IMG/VR virus record: IMGVR_UViG_3300023284_000090
Coordinates: 1 to 26,721 of that record
From: a virus
Direction: 5' to 3' (one strand)
Length of the DNA: 26,721 bases
This document shows positions 1-8,027 of this stretch, one piece after another; positions within the stretch are counted from its first letter, which is position 1; each line of letters opens with the position of its first letter. Both the position numbers and the translations under genes were made by a program. Below the pieces are notes generated by a model, which was not told where the DNA came from, made no database searches, and saw only the letters and a program-made list of their open reading frames with translations.

Positions 1-500
1 CCTCGATCAGCATCAAGAGTATATTGTGCAGGATTGGTCTGAAGAATTGTATCTAGATATACTTGTACTTTAGCGTTATCCACTAATTTGGTGAGGGCTC
101 TATTAAAGGTATTCCCACCAAAAGTATATTGTTTTATGAGGTTGAAATCAGTCTTACTTCCGGTCCCTAAACCTAGAAAAGATCTTGCTATCTCTACTCC
201 GTTCTCATATCCAATCTCAAAGTCAGACCAATCTTTCATTCGGAATGAATGGCCCTTACCCTGTACGATATAGAAAAAGTTGATCAACTCATCAACATCG
301 AGTTTAGCCGAGGCGGGGTCTTCCTGGAACTTCTGAAGTAAGCCGAACCCCAGGTCAAATTCAGCACGAGGGACTGACCAGTTTATATTGCGCTTCTCAA
401 AACCGCTGTCCAGCTCAAGCACAGATGTGTTAAATCGCGGACCACCCAGAGCGCCACGCTCAATATTCTCATTCAATCTCACGCCTACCAGGTAAGCCAT
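1..500 (-). CDS. DUF2460 (TIGR02217, GTA g12-like) distal tail protein, partial
   Basis: Translating the minus strand from the ATG at 500 gives 166 codons with no stop before the window edge, so the C-terminus is missing. The N-terminus carries the family pattern: a Gly-Gly-Pro-x-Phe-x-Thr segment near residues 19-24, then Ser-Gly-Phe-Glu-Lys-Arg, a Trp-Ser-x-Pro-Arg segment, and an Asp-Glu-Leu-Ile-Asn-Phe-Phe stretch followed by Gly-His-Ser-Phe-Arg-Met-Lys-Asp-Trp-Ser. These match DUF2460 proteins, which in gene transfer agents and many siphophages of Gram-negative hosts form the distal tail ring below the tube. The ATG shares its A with the stop of the tape measure gene (TAATG), so translation is probably coupled. 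Position directly after the tape measure fits a GTA-like g12-g13-g14-g15 tail-tip block continuing beyond the edge; that continuation is inference. Confidence 0.85.
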   Translation of the reverse strand, partial: MAYLVGVRLNENIERGALGGPRFNTSVLELDSGFEKRNINWSVPRAEFDLGFGLLQKFQEDPASAKLDVDELINFFYIVQGKGHSFRMKDWSDFEIGYENGVEIARSFLGLGTGSKTDFNLIKQYTFGGNTFNRALTKLVDNAKVQVYLDTILQTNPAQYTLDADR

Positions 501-3472
501 TAACGTCTCCTCCTGGCCTGATTTATGCCGGCCAAAGCTCTATTCTGAATTTGGGATTGTGATTTCACGAAGCTATCCGCGTCCCTGGCCTGTATGTTGA
601 ACACCTGGTTCACGGGCGCCTGAACCCCACCACCGCCCCTTGGCGTTATGCTAACATCCTCACCATCTCTAGCGGCAAACTGGATCAGGCGGTTGTCTAT
701 GCCCGGTAGAGCAGCGGCTGCGCTGTTGGCATCAACCCTGAACGACCCGCCCCGCTGAAACGGGATGAGTGCTTGTGCAGCGCCCGCCGCAGATAGGGTG
801 TTCCCACCGATCCCTCCACCAAAACCGCTGAGACCTCCACCACCTATAAGACCACCAAATCCTTTAATTAAACTACCGAGGAAGCCACCACCTCCACCGC
901 TAATGCCACCTTGGAAACTCGCTAGCGCTTGCTGAGTACCGAGCCTAATAAGACCTTGAGCGATAGTCCGGAAGAAACTATTGATACTAAGCTTACCAGT
1001 TTCTGCGAACTGAACTACTGCATCCTCAATATTCTTGAAAGCAGTAGTAAAAGCTTCCTCTGTTATAGCTGCCGCATCGGTAGCATCAGCCTGAAGCTTC
1101 AGGATAGCTCGTTCTGCCCCGGCGCTAGCTGTGCGTTGGGTTTCCAGCAGCTCCAGCCTAGCATCACGACGTAGGCCTATGGCTTCCTCTGCGTTAATTG
1201 CACCTCCAGCCTCTGCTTTGGCCAGATCTTGTAATGCCTGTTCATATTCAAATGCCGCATTAGAGGCTCCTACCAACTCCCGTTGAAGCAATTTCAAAGC
1301 CTCAACTTGACGCCTCTCGCTGAAAGCACCGGCCGCGACAGCTTTGTTAAGATCCTCCTGAGCTTTTTCCAAATCCCTAGAGTTCTTCACCGCTGTAAAG
1401 AAACGATCCACAATGGATTGCCCTGCCGCAGCTTCTTCTTCCTTAAGGAGCTTTATACGTTCTGCTAAGAATTTATTAGATATTTGATCAGCTTCCGCCG
1501 CAGATCTGTTTAGTAGAATTGCTTCAAGCCTAATCAGATTTGCTTTTGTCTGTGCATCAGCTAATTTCTCTGTTAATGTTCTCTGCTCCTCCAAAAATTC
1601 TAATAGGTTAGGAGCTATTTCTTCTTCAATTTCTTTCACCAAGCGAGCTTTCTCATCGGCTAAAATTTTCTCAGCCGCAGCTTGATCAAGTGTTTTCTCT
1701 GTAAGAAGGTCTCTCAGCTTGGATAGCTCCACATCAATTCGTATAGCTCGCTCCGATAACGGCAGACTGGCTTCGAACAATTCCTCAGCCGCATCCTTCT
1801 GTTTCTCCAGTTCCTTGGTTATAGCTTTATCTCTAGCTTCCTTCTTCTCTTGCGCCTTCTCAAGTTTATCTAACTCAGTAACTAATCTACGAATTTCATC
1901 AGTACCAGCCTTTGTAGAATCAAAAGTTTCATCAGCGGCATCAAGAGCCTCAGCTATAGCTTGATTAAGGGGAGTTCGTTTCAACTGAGCTATTTCGAAA
2001 TTTAGATCTTTAATTTGATCTGTTATTTTTTCCGTAAACGTTACTTCAGTAGCAGCCAGTCTTTCACTAGCAGCAAGATCACGGAAAATAGCTTCTATCT
2101 TCTGAAGATTGTCCCCAGCTTCAACAACATCTTCAGATAATTGTTGAAAACGCTGTCTCTCCTTATCCAGGCCTAGAAAAGATCTAAGTTTATTCAATGC
2201 TTCAAAATTTTGAAAACTTTTATTAGACAATCTTTCCTTAGACTCAGCTTTCAAAATCTTCAACCTAGCAAACCGCGCTTCCGCATCATTCCGTATTTCT
2301 CTAGCTTGTTTAGCTGTTGATATTGCATTCTTTTTAATTACTTTAGTTTGTTCATTTAAAAGCATAGTCTCCTTTTCTATTTGTTCACTCAGGTTCTCAG
2401 TAGCGGTAGATAATCCTACTGTAACTGCAATTAACGCAGCTAGACCGACCGCCAACAAAACAGCAGGGTTAAGAAGGAAAGCTAAATTCAATTGCAAGAC
2501 TAAAGCCCGTAAGAAAGATATGGCAGTGCCAGCAGCCGTAGCACTAGCCGTCATAGTTATTAGGGCTGTATTTGTTGCAATTAGGGCTACCGGTAACAAA
2601 ATAGAAAATAACTTAATAATACCCAGGGACAGTAAGAAAGCAAACGCACCAGTTACCAAACCCAAATTATCGGCTAAGAAAGCAAATGCGTCACTCACTC
2701 CTCCTATAACAGAGGCAAATCCAGCGAACAATCCTGTGGATGTTGAAAGCCTATCCAAAAACACAGTAAAGTTTGTAGTCAAGTTGGCCAAAGCTTGGTC
2801 AATTGTAACAACAGTGTTAGCAAATTGCTCACCTATCCGACCTTCCGCTGCCTGGAATGCCTTAATTAACCTATCAGTGGTGAGCTGTCCAGTAGTTCCC
2901 AGTTCACGAAGCTTTCCAATAGTAACGTCAAACTCATCAGCGATAATACGAGCCACTAACGGCAACTGCTCAAGCACAGATCGCAACTCATCACCTCTTA
3001 GAGCGCCACTAGCAATACCTTGAGAGAATTGAACTAGAGCGTTACGTGCTTCCTGAGCCGTTGATCCACCCAGAATAATGGCCTGGTTCAAAGTTCTCGT
3101 AACCCCTATCAATGTCTGAGTGCTAAGACCCAAATCTTTAGCACCCAATGCTAGACGAGCGAAAGCATCACCCGTAGCATCTATACCTGTTCGGGTCTCC
3201 AGAGCTACCTTGATCAGAGCCTCTTGAGCTTCAATAGCAGCAGAGAAGCTACCGAGCGTGGCCTGCAATCGGTTACGAAGATTGATGAAAGAATCCGCCA
3301 ATTCTGTGAACCTGCCAATAACCCGAGCAGCAGCCACCACAACCAAAGCATTCCTGAGCTGCTGTAGAATCGTAGCAGACCTTTTAGCACTCTTACCGAT
3401 TCTATCGAGGTTACGCTGTACGGTCTTGGTGCCGCGCGTTTGAACCTCAATGATAATACGTTCAGTAGCCAT
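500..3472 (-). CDS. Tail tape measure protein
   Basis: This 990-residue protein is the longest in the window. Residues about 50-245 match the TIGR02675 tape-measure domain (segments such as QFSQGIASGALRGDELRSVL and the following LPLVARIIADEF). A hydrophobic stretch (about 247-355) could be the part that inserts into the host membrane. Residues about 360-780 are highly charged and helical, as expected of the coiled-coil ruler. From about residue 808 there is a lambda gpH-like C-terminal segment (FTTAFKNIEDAVVQFAETGK), a glycine-rich stretch, then GGSFRVDANS and a final Arg cluster. The family sets tail length and is ejected with the DNA. At about 1.5 angstrom per residue the tail would be near 150 nm, which is an estimate. 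Both ends overlap their neighbours by one base (TAATG). Confidence 0.93.
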   Translation of the reverse strand: MATERIIIEVQTRGTKTVQRNLDRIGKSAKRSATILQQLRNALVVVAAARVIGRFTELADSFINLRNRLQATLGSFSAAIEAQEALIKVALETRTGIDATGDAFARLALGAKDLGLSTQTLIGVTRTLNQAIILGGSTAQEARNALVQFSQGIASGALRGDELRSVLEQLPLVARIIADEFDVTIGKLRELGTTGQLTTDRLIKAFQAAEGRIGEQFANTVVTIDQALANLTTNFTVFLDRLSTSTGLFAGFASVIGGVSDAFAFLADNLGLVTGAFAFLLSLGIIKLFSILLPVALIATNTALITMTASATAAGTAISFLRALVLQLNLAFLLNPAVLLAVGLAALIAVTVGLSTATENLSEQIEKETMLLNEQTKVIKKNAISTAKQAREIRNDAEARFARLKILKAESKERLSNKSFQNFEALNKLRSFLGLDKERQRFQQLSEDVVEAGDNLQKIEAIFRDLAASERLAATEVTFTEKITDQIKDLNFEIAQLKRTPLNQAIAEALDAADETFDSTKAGTDEIRRLVTELDKLEKAQEKKEARDKAITKELEKQKDAAEELFEASLPLSERAIRIDVELSKLRDLLTEKTLDQAAAEKILADEKARLVKEIEEEIAPNLLEFLEEQRTLTEKLADAQTKANLIRLEAILLNRSAAEADQISNKFLAERIKLLKEEEAAAGQSIVDRFFTAVKNSRDLEKAQEDLNKAVAAGAFSERRQVEALKLLQRELVGASNAAFEYEQALQDLAKAEAGGAINAEEAIGLRRDARLELLETQRTASAGAERAILKLQADATDAAAITEEAFTTAFKNIEDAVVQFAETGKLSINSFFRTIAQGLIRLGTQQALASFQGGISGGGGGFLGSLIKGFGGLIGGGGLSGFGGGIGGNTLSAAGAAQALIPFQRGGSFRVDANSAAAALPGIDNRLIQFAARDGEDVSITPRGGGGVQAPVNQVFNIQARDADSFVKSQSQIQNRALAGINQARRRR

Positions 3473-3948
3473 TAAGTTACCTCAGGCTTTGGCTTTCTGC
3501 CCTCAAGGGCTCCTCGTAAACCTGCCTTAGCAGCTAGAATGCCGGCCTGTACAGCTTTCTCTTTCATCATATCAGGAGCCGTCCTAGCTCTGCCGTCATT
3601 CAACGTCTCTATATAATCCACATTATTGGCTATAAATATAGACGGGGCGTTCACCTTCCAAGTTTTTATAACATTCCTGCCCTGAGTGATAGCTGCGCTA
3701 GCGTTAGCCCTCTCTTTAAAGCCAAGCTTCATACCAGGTGCATATGGGGGGATCTCACCGAGAAAAGGATTGCCTATAGTAACAACCCAATTAGATCTTG
3801 CAAATCCCGTATCAACTCGGGTAGCCCTAACAGCAGTAACGTGAGCTTTACCAGCAGCTTTGCGCGTAGCTTGGGTTATACCGGTTCGGATACGACCGTT
3901 GAGCTTTCCTATGGTCTTAGGTAAATCTTCAAATCTACTCGTAGCCAT
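3472..3948 (-). CDS. HK97 gp10-like tail component
   Basis: This 158-residue basic protein resembles the HK97 gp10-like / minor tail component family. The features seen are a segment RVDTGFARSNW (residues about 44-54, the 'VDTG-x-LR' type signature), an Ala-rich helix before it, and YIETLNDGRARTAPDMMKEK near the C-terminus, where this family usually has 'YA-x-x-x-E-x-G-T' followed by a final helix. Family members act at the neck or tail-completion stage. Here the gene lies unusually late, between the tail chaperone and the tape measure instead of next to the head-closure gene. ATG overlaps the upstream stop (TAATG), and its own stop overlaps the tape measure start in the same way. Exact structural role is uncertain; a tape-measure-associated role is possible. 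Confidence 0.7.
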   Translation of the reverse strand: MATSRFEDLPKTIGKLNGRIRTGITQATRKAAGKAHVTAVRATRVDTGFARSNWVVTIGNPFLGEIPPYAPGMKLGFKERANASAAITQGRNVIKTWKVNAPSIFIANNVDYIETLNDGRARTAPDMMKEKAVQAGILAAKAGLRGALEGRKPKPEVT

Positions 3949-4328
3949 TACTTTCGTTTCCCGATACTCATGCTTGGCTTGTTCTGCTGTCCGCCAATCT
4001 TCTTATTCTTTCTAGTGCTCGCCTTATGGCGTTGTCCCAGATAAACAACATCAAGAGATTTTAGGATCAGTACAAGCCTCTCAAACTCATGACCCACTAT
4101 ATTATATCTAATAGCGAAATCATTTATAGCGGTCCACGGGATAGGGCCTTCACCTCCCATGCCCGTAGATCTACAGGTAGCCAGTTCCCAAAAAACCAGG
4201 AGATAAAATTCCAAGCCGAAATCTAATTCTGGTTTATCCACAATGAAGTCAGGCAAATCTTGATTGCCTATACGAGCCAGCTCTCTCAGTCTATCTTCCT
4301 TCTCGCCATACTCTAACTGCCAAAGCAT
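3948..4328 (-). CDS. Tail assembly chaperone, frameshift (T) part
   Basis: This 126-residue reading frame lies where lambda has the T part of G-T. It has a segment CRSTGMGGEGPIPWTAINDFA, written here in two parts: CRSTGMGGEG then PIPWTAINDFA. This resembles the C-terminal halves of tail assembly chaperones. No ribosome binding site precedes its ATG at 4328. Instead the upstream chaperone gene ends with the slippery heptamer GGGAAAC directly before its TAA. A -1 slip there reads Leu-Ser-Ala-Val and then this frame, giving a fusion of about 272 residues (from the 4765 start). So it is most likely made only as the C-terminal part of the fusion, not alone. The C-terminal 30 residues are Lys/Arg-rich, and the stop overlaps the next start. 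Confidence 0.82.
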   Translation of the reverse strand: MLWQLEYGEKEDRLRELARIGNQDLPDFIVDKPELDFGLEFYLLVFWELATCRSTGMGGEGPIPWTAINDFAIRYNIVGHEFERLVLILKSLDVVYLGQRHKASTRKNKKIGGQQNKPSMSIGKRK

Positions 4329-4336
4329 GACGGCGC

Positions 4337-4765
4337 TTAGTTTCCCGCGTCAGCCTCGGTTTGCTCATCCTGGAAATTGGTCATCTCCATAGCCATCTCA
4401 CGAAGGTCGCTAAGTAGCTCTGGTAGATCTTTAAACAGCGACAGGGCACGCATCTTGGAGAATGGGATCATTTGACCCTTACGGTCTGTCACCCCCGTCC
4501 AGTCGAGCAGCACGGCCTCTACAAAGGTCTCCAACAAGATAGCCTCGGCCACCTCGTTGTCAATCTGGGCCGCTCTACCTTTCTTGGCTCGCTCCATCTT
4601 GGCCCTGTGTGGCCGCATCTTGGCCTCAAGAACCTGAGCAAACTTGGTATTGTGACCCCCGGCGCGGGCAACTAGGAACTTGCCGTAGTTAACACCATAG
4701 TCGACCCAAATACCTTCGGTCTCCATGGCTTCATCAGTAGCGAACATCTCGTAGATGTTTGGCAT
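4337..4765 (-). CDS. Tail assembly chaperone (lambda gpG-like)
   Basis: From the ATG at 4765 this is a 142-residue protein. The pattern is typical of siphophage tail chaperones upstream of the tape measure: GKFLVARAGGHNTKF (residues about 28-42), then Met-Arg-Pro-His-Arg, a helix ending in FVEAVLLDWTGVTD, and an acidic C-terminus. Such proteins coat the tape measure during tail assembly and are not in the finished virion. The frame is open to a GTG at 4774, but AGGAG ends one base before that GTG, while the ATG at 4765 has a nine-base spacing, so I chose 4765; the ATG at 4771 is an intermediate option. A terminator-like hairpin lies just upstream, which could lower its output relative to the tube protein. 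Confidence 0.85.
   Translation of the reverse strand: MPNIYEMFATDEAMETEGIWVDYGVNYGKFLVARAGGHNTKFAQVLEAKMRPHRAKMERAKKGRAAQIDNEVAEAILLETFVEAVLLDWTGVTDRKGQMIPFSKMRALSLFKDLPELLSDLREMAMEMTNFQDEQTEADAGN
4340..4346 (-). promoter_or_regulatory. Programmed -1 frameshift site GGGAAAC
   Basis: On the minus strand the last codons of the chaperone gene read GCG GGA AAC TAA, so the heptamer G GGA AAC sits in the exact X-XXY-YYZ register with the zero-frame stop right after it. Slipping back one base puts the ribosome in the frame of the 3948-4328 gene. Lambda uses GGGAAAG at the same place between G and T. What is seen: heptamer, register and open -1 frame. What is inferred: that it is used, and at what efficiency. 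Confidence 0.85.
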
Positions 4766-4786
4766 CGTCATCACTCCTTATGTGAG

Positions 4787-4842
4787 AAAAAATCGAGCGG
4801 TTTTCTGGCCCTTGACTCGGGACTTGTATGCGCTCCGCTCGA
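4787..4842 (-). terminator. Terminator-like stem-loop before chaperone genes
   Basis: On the minus strand TCGAGCGG (4842-4835) and CCGCTCGA (4800-4793) form a perfect 8-bp stem followed directly by six T residues (4792-4787). The loop is long (34 bases), with a small inner CCC/GGG pairing. It looks like an intrinsic terminator or attenuator between the abundant tube protein and the chaperone/tape measure genes. The long loop makes full termination doubtful. Confidence 0.5.
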
Positions 4843-4880
4843 ACTCTGCGCGATTTTGGCCCGGCTACGGGCGGTAGTCA

Positions 4881-4901
4881 GGGGGACCACTACAGTCCCC
4901 C
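4881..4901 (-). other. Stem-loop after tube protein gene
   Basis: A perfect 7-bp inverted repeat, GGGGGAC (4881-4887) with GTCCCCC (4895-4901), lies seven bases past the tube protein stop. On the coding strand no T-run follows, so it is more likely an mRNA 3'-end stabiliser or pause element than an intrinsic terminator. A second small hairpin (GCCCG/CGGGC, 4859-4872) is next to it. Confidence 0.5.
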
Positions 4902-4907
4902 CTTTGT

Positions 4908-6800
4908 TTAAGTTGAAGGATCTGCCGCATTAGGCAGGAAGTCGTAGAACATCATGAGCAATGTGTGATTGAACACGCGGTCGGCGCCGGCTGGAATATC
5001 CAGAGGCAGGGTGATAGGCTCATCCTGCTCAACATCCAGTCTACCATCACCCAGAGTTATCAACGGTACGTCCACCAATATGCCAGACTTGGCACCGGTA
5101 GCTCCCTTTACCATGGCGAAGTCCAACGTGATATCGTCGTTATTCCGGATGGAGGTTACAGCCGTAACACTAGCGAAATAAGCCTCCATAGAACCTTCGA
5201 CATTGAACTGACCAGCCGTCACATCGAACGCGCCAAGTACCGAGATGGCCTTGTTCGGGCTGATGTTGTTGTTGATCACGACAGAGAATTCAGTCACGAA
5301 GGCGAACAGAGCTGTTGGGTTAGCCCCAGCCCCGGTTGTACGATCTAGGATAGACAGCTTCAAGCGTGCCATATCATTCGAGGTGTTGAACGCATCCTCA
5401 GAAACCAGAGCTGGCCGTGTACCTGCCTTCAAAGTGGTAGGACCATCGATCGTAGTAGAGTCGATAGCCACCCCTGATACACTCACCGTGATCTTGTCAG
5501 CCGTAGCGAAGGTGAAAGTTATTTCATTTGGCGTCCAACCTTCTAGGTACTCAGCCTGGATCTCAGCCGGCAACGCCTCATCGGGCGGCCCAAGCTGACG
5601 TTCTAGCTGGTAAGTGCGACGACGTTGTAGCGTGCTATCACTCTCGTTCTTGAGCACCCGACCAAAGAACAACCGGATAAACTCAGCCGTGTTGGCTTCC
5701 GTTACCATAGTACTGGCCGTCTTGTCAAGGGTCAGCACATTGGCAGCTATGGCGTTGATACGAACGAAACCGTTATTTGCGGCCGTCAGAAACTGGTTAC
5801 CGGCAGCACCACTTGTATCTCCACCGATGAAGATCCATTCACCGGGGATCAAGCCCAGAGTAGTGAAGTCCAATGCAGTAGAAGTCAAAGTAGGAAGTGA
5901 ACTACCACCAGCAGCGACCACATCAATGTCTCCCACAGCTCCTTCAAAGCCGACCGTGGTCATGGTAGCCGCAGCAGCAGGAGAAGCATCGGTGATTAAG
6001 TTCGTGCTCACACCGATTACATTGTTGGCCACCGTATCAACAAGCTTGAGACCGTTGTTGGCCACATCATTGTTGCCGGTCAGGAATACGAGATCACCAA
6101 CTTGCCAGGTAATAGCGTTGGCGTAGGTCAGGGTCAGGGTGAGTGCGGCATTGCCACTACCAGTTACAACCGTGGTAGCCGTGCCCGCACCTGTGTCAGT
6201 ATCCGTACGTCCCTCACGCCCACCACCGGCAATACCGGCTAGGGTTAGGAGAGAAACGGTGTCTACCACACCACCAGTTACGGCGGTTACAATGAACCGA
6301 GCATTGATGGTAGCGTTGGCATCAACTACCTCGGCTACATCACCCACGGCATAACTTGCACCACCAGCCACAACCACAGCAGAAACTGCTTTACGGCTGT
6401 CTACGGTGATGTCATCAGAAGTGGTCAAGATATCAGTAATCGTGAAGTCGGCGTTCTGATCGAAAGTACCCGCTCTCCGTGGCTGGCGGTCAACACCCAC
6501 ATCACTCTTACGACGGAAGTCAGCGAAGAAGAACCCCTGGAGTACGTCCGCAAGGTTATCCTGGGTAAGATCAGACTCAAACCCACCATCAGCGTCGAGG
6601 TCCACAAGAACACCTTTCTGTCGTTGGCGCCCAGAGTTGATTGGGTTTCGAGCAACGGTCGTAAATTCACCACCGAAACTATCGTAGCTGTTCGGCTCTA
6701 ACGGAATCCAATCGTTCGCGGTATTGGCGACACCGATAGACGTTTCCTCCTGATACCGAAGCCCCGTCACATTGGAGTCAATTTTACTAACAGTAACCAT
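4908..6800 (-). CDS. Major tail tube protein
   Basis: This 630-residue protein follows the tail terminator and precedes the chaperones, the standard place of the tube protein. Residues about 1-100 look like a phage tail-tube domain: GLRYQEETSIG, then WIPLEPNSYDSFGG, an Arg-Asn-Pro-Ile segment, GVLVDLDADGGF and DNLADVLQGFFF. It is much longer than usual tube proteins (150-300 residues). The middle part contains beta-rich Ala/Thr/Gly/Val stretches, including an Ala-Ser-Tyr-Ala-Val-Gly-Asp segment (residues about 148-154) of a type also present in the two capsid-adjacent paralogues, and a second Gln-Val-Gly-Asp segment near 233. These inserts probably decorate the outside of the tube. GAGGAT precedes the ATG, and stem-loops follow the stop. 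It could be read only as 'tail protein', but the order strongly favours tube. Confidence 0.85.
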   Translation of the reverse strand: MVTVSKIDSNVTGLRYQEETSIGVANTANDWIPLEPNSYDSFGGEFTTVARNPINSGRQRQKGVLVDLDADGGFESDLTQDNLADVLQGFFFADFRRKSDVGVDRQPRRAGTFDQNADFTITDILTTSDDITVDSRKAVSAVVVAGGASYAVGDVAEVVDANATINARFIVTAVTGGVVDTVSLLTLAGIAGGGREGRTDTDTGAGTATTVVTGSGNAALTLTLTYANAITWQVGDLVFLTGNNDVANNGLKLVDTVANNVIGVSTNLITDASPAAAATMTTVGFEGAVGDIDVVAAGGSSLPTLTSTALDFTTLGLIPGEWIFIGGDTSGAAGNQFLTAANNGFVRINAIAANVLTLDKTASTMVTEANTAEFIRLFFGRVLKNESDSTLQRRRTYQLERQLGPPDEALPAEIQAEYLEGWTPNEITFTFATADKITVSVSGVAIDSTTIDGPTTLKAGTRPALVSEDAFNTSNDMARLKLSILDRTTGAGANPTALFAFVTEFSVVINNNISPNKAISVLGAFDVTAGQFNVEGSMEAYFASVTAVTSIRNNDDITLDFAMVKGATGAKSGILVDVPLITLGDGRLDVEQDEPITLPLDIPAGADRVFNHTLLMMFYDFLPNAADPST

Positions 6801-6814
6801 TAATTTTATCCTCT

Positions 6815-7258
6815 TTACTTCACTCGGTCATATTCAAATTCCGCAACAACATTGGTTTGATACCAAGGGCCATCTTGGCCAATATCAGTTGCGCGCACGT
6901 TGCGAAACTCGATCCTATCCGAGCCAGTACTTGTCCCTTCAAAGGCATCAACAGCTAAGTCTACCAGAGGATCAGCCACTGTCAAGCCGTCTCCGGATAT
7001 ACTGAAAATCTGAACCGTTATTAACCCAAATCTTCTGAACCGCTGTCCACCACCGCCTAATGATACTCTACCACCCACAGTAGATTGAACGGCTGTAGTG
7101 AACTGAATAGTAATCCTAGCATACGAGGCGTTATTTGGCAAATCTACATGTTTGTCATCATAGATTAAAAGAGGGATAGGGGGAGTTCCAGCATCCCAGG
7201 CTGTCTTGAATTGCAGCAGGATCTCATCTCTAGCAGTACCCCGAGCTGTAATAGGCAT
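6815..7258 (-). CDS. Tail terminator protein
   Basis: This is a 147-residue protein with the look of gpU/DUF4128-type tail terminators: an N-terminal helix (ARDEILLQFKTAW), a strand YARITIQF, a Gly-rich turn, then RFRRFGLITVQIF and a C-terminal GPWYQTNVVAEFEYD. Tail terminators cap the tube and make the joining face to the head. It lies between the head-closure gene (stop two bases before this ATG) and the tube protein gene, the usual order of head closure, terminator, tube. The family call rests on pattern and position. Confidence 0.8.
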   Translation of the reverse strand: MPITARGTARDEILLQFKTAWDAGTPPIPLLIYDDKHVDLPNNASYARITIQFTTAVQSTVGGRVSLGGGGQRFRRFGLITVQIFSISGDGLTVADPLVDLAVDAFEGTSTGSDRIEFRNVRATDIGQDGPWYQTNVVAEFEYDRVK

Positions 7259-7260
7259 GA

Positions 7261-7659
7261 TTACTGCCGCACTTGAACGTCATACATGATACGCAGAGGG
7301 CCAGGCTCTATCAATTCCGCAACTATAATCTTCCAACGCACAGTGCCATCCAGAATATGATCGTAATCCTCCACCTTAACGTTCAGCGTTCCCGTAGTCT
7401 CATCCTCTACATCGCTGGCCGCAATCAGCACCCGCTTGTCACCTCGCCGAATTAGATCCCCATCTACGTCTTCCTTCTCATATTCGATGAACACACCTTT
7501 TACCACGGTAGAAATGGTACTAGCCTCTGTACTACCACGCCAAGGCTTTGCAGGATCTGTGAAATTGGCCTGATCCCTCCGTACTATGGTCAAGTCTCGA
7601 CCGTTCTCGCTAATTAAGCGGTCAGCCAAGGCTCGGAAATTAGCATAATTGAGGGCCAT
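7261..7659 (-). CDS. Head closure / head-tail joining protein
   Basis: This 132-residue protein is beta-rich, with GRDLTIVRRDQ, an Asp-Pro-Ala-Lys-Pro-Trp-Arg-Gly segment, GVFIEYEKEDVDGDLIRRGD, KRVLIAASD and a final VRWKIIVAELIEPGPLRIMY. The pattern (Pro-Trp-Arg, then 'Gly-Asp-x-x-Val-Leu-Ile', then Trp-x-Ile-Val) is common among phage head-tail joining proteins that plug the connector before tail attachment. It directly precedes the tail terminator gene. Its ATG lies one base after the upstream stop (TAACATG), with AAAGG before it. Confidence 0.72.
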   Translation of the reverse strand: MALNYANFRALADRLISENGRDLTIVRRDQANFTDPAKPWRGSTEASTISTVVKGVFIEYEKEDVDGDLIRRGDKRVLIAASDVEDETTGTLNVKVEDYDHILDGTVRWKIIVAELIEPGPLRIMYDVQVRQ

Positions 7660-7660
7660 G

Positions 7661-8026
7661 TTAAACCTTTGTAATATCTTGAACTATGAGAGCCTTACCC
7701 ACAATCAGGGTTGATATGGCGCCAGCTCCGTCAGTCTGTTCAATATCGTAAAAATAAGTTGCAGGCGCAATGTCGGTATCGGTAACTGATGGAGCGAAAG
7801 ATACCTTCCCATTAACAGCATCTGTAAGAACTCCGGTGATAGTGAACTGTTGATTTGCGGTAGTTGTTGGGGTCTTCTCAGAATTAACCGTCAGTTTAAA
7901 ACTAAAACCAGTAATATTTACAGCCACTCCCGCACTATCTTGAATGATAAACCCTTTAGGATCGCTATCACCGCGTCCCCAGCAAATAGTCTTAGTGGTA
8001 TCTTTGGTTTTGTCTATGACTGCCAT
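7661..8026 (-). CDS. Probable beta-sandwich virion protein (BppU-N-like)
   Basis: This 121-residue protein begins MAVIDKTKDTTKTICWGRGD and continues with PKGFIIQDSAGVAVNITGFS, SFKLTVNSE, GKVSFAPSV and a final TLIVGKALIVQ. The pattern of an initial 'Gly-Asp' edge, a 'Val-Asn-Ile-Thr-Gly' strand and a closing hydrophobic strand resembles the N-terminal domain of BppU/DUF2479-type phage receptor-complex proteins. The similarity is weak. It sits between the long repeat protein and the head-closure gene; start and stop are joined as TGATATG with the upstream gene. Likely role: a virion attachment or display subunit; function not established. Confidence 0.5.
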   Translation of the reverse strand: MAVIDKTKDTTKTICWGRGDSDPKGFIIQDSAGVAVNITGFSFKLTVNSEKTPTTTANQQFTITGVLTDAVNGKVSFAPSVTDTDIAPATYFYDIEQTDGAGAISTLIVGKALIVQDITKV

Positions 8027-8027
8027 A

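Noticed and set aside
2520-3023. Plus-strand 167-residue frame
   Set aside because: Entirely antisense to the tape measure gene, a by-product of its Ala/Thr-rich codons.
5614-6126. Plus-strand 170-residue frame
   Set aside because: Antisense to the tube protein gene and without a ribosome site or recognisable domain.
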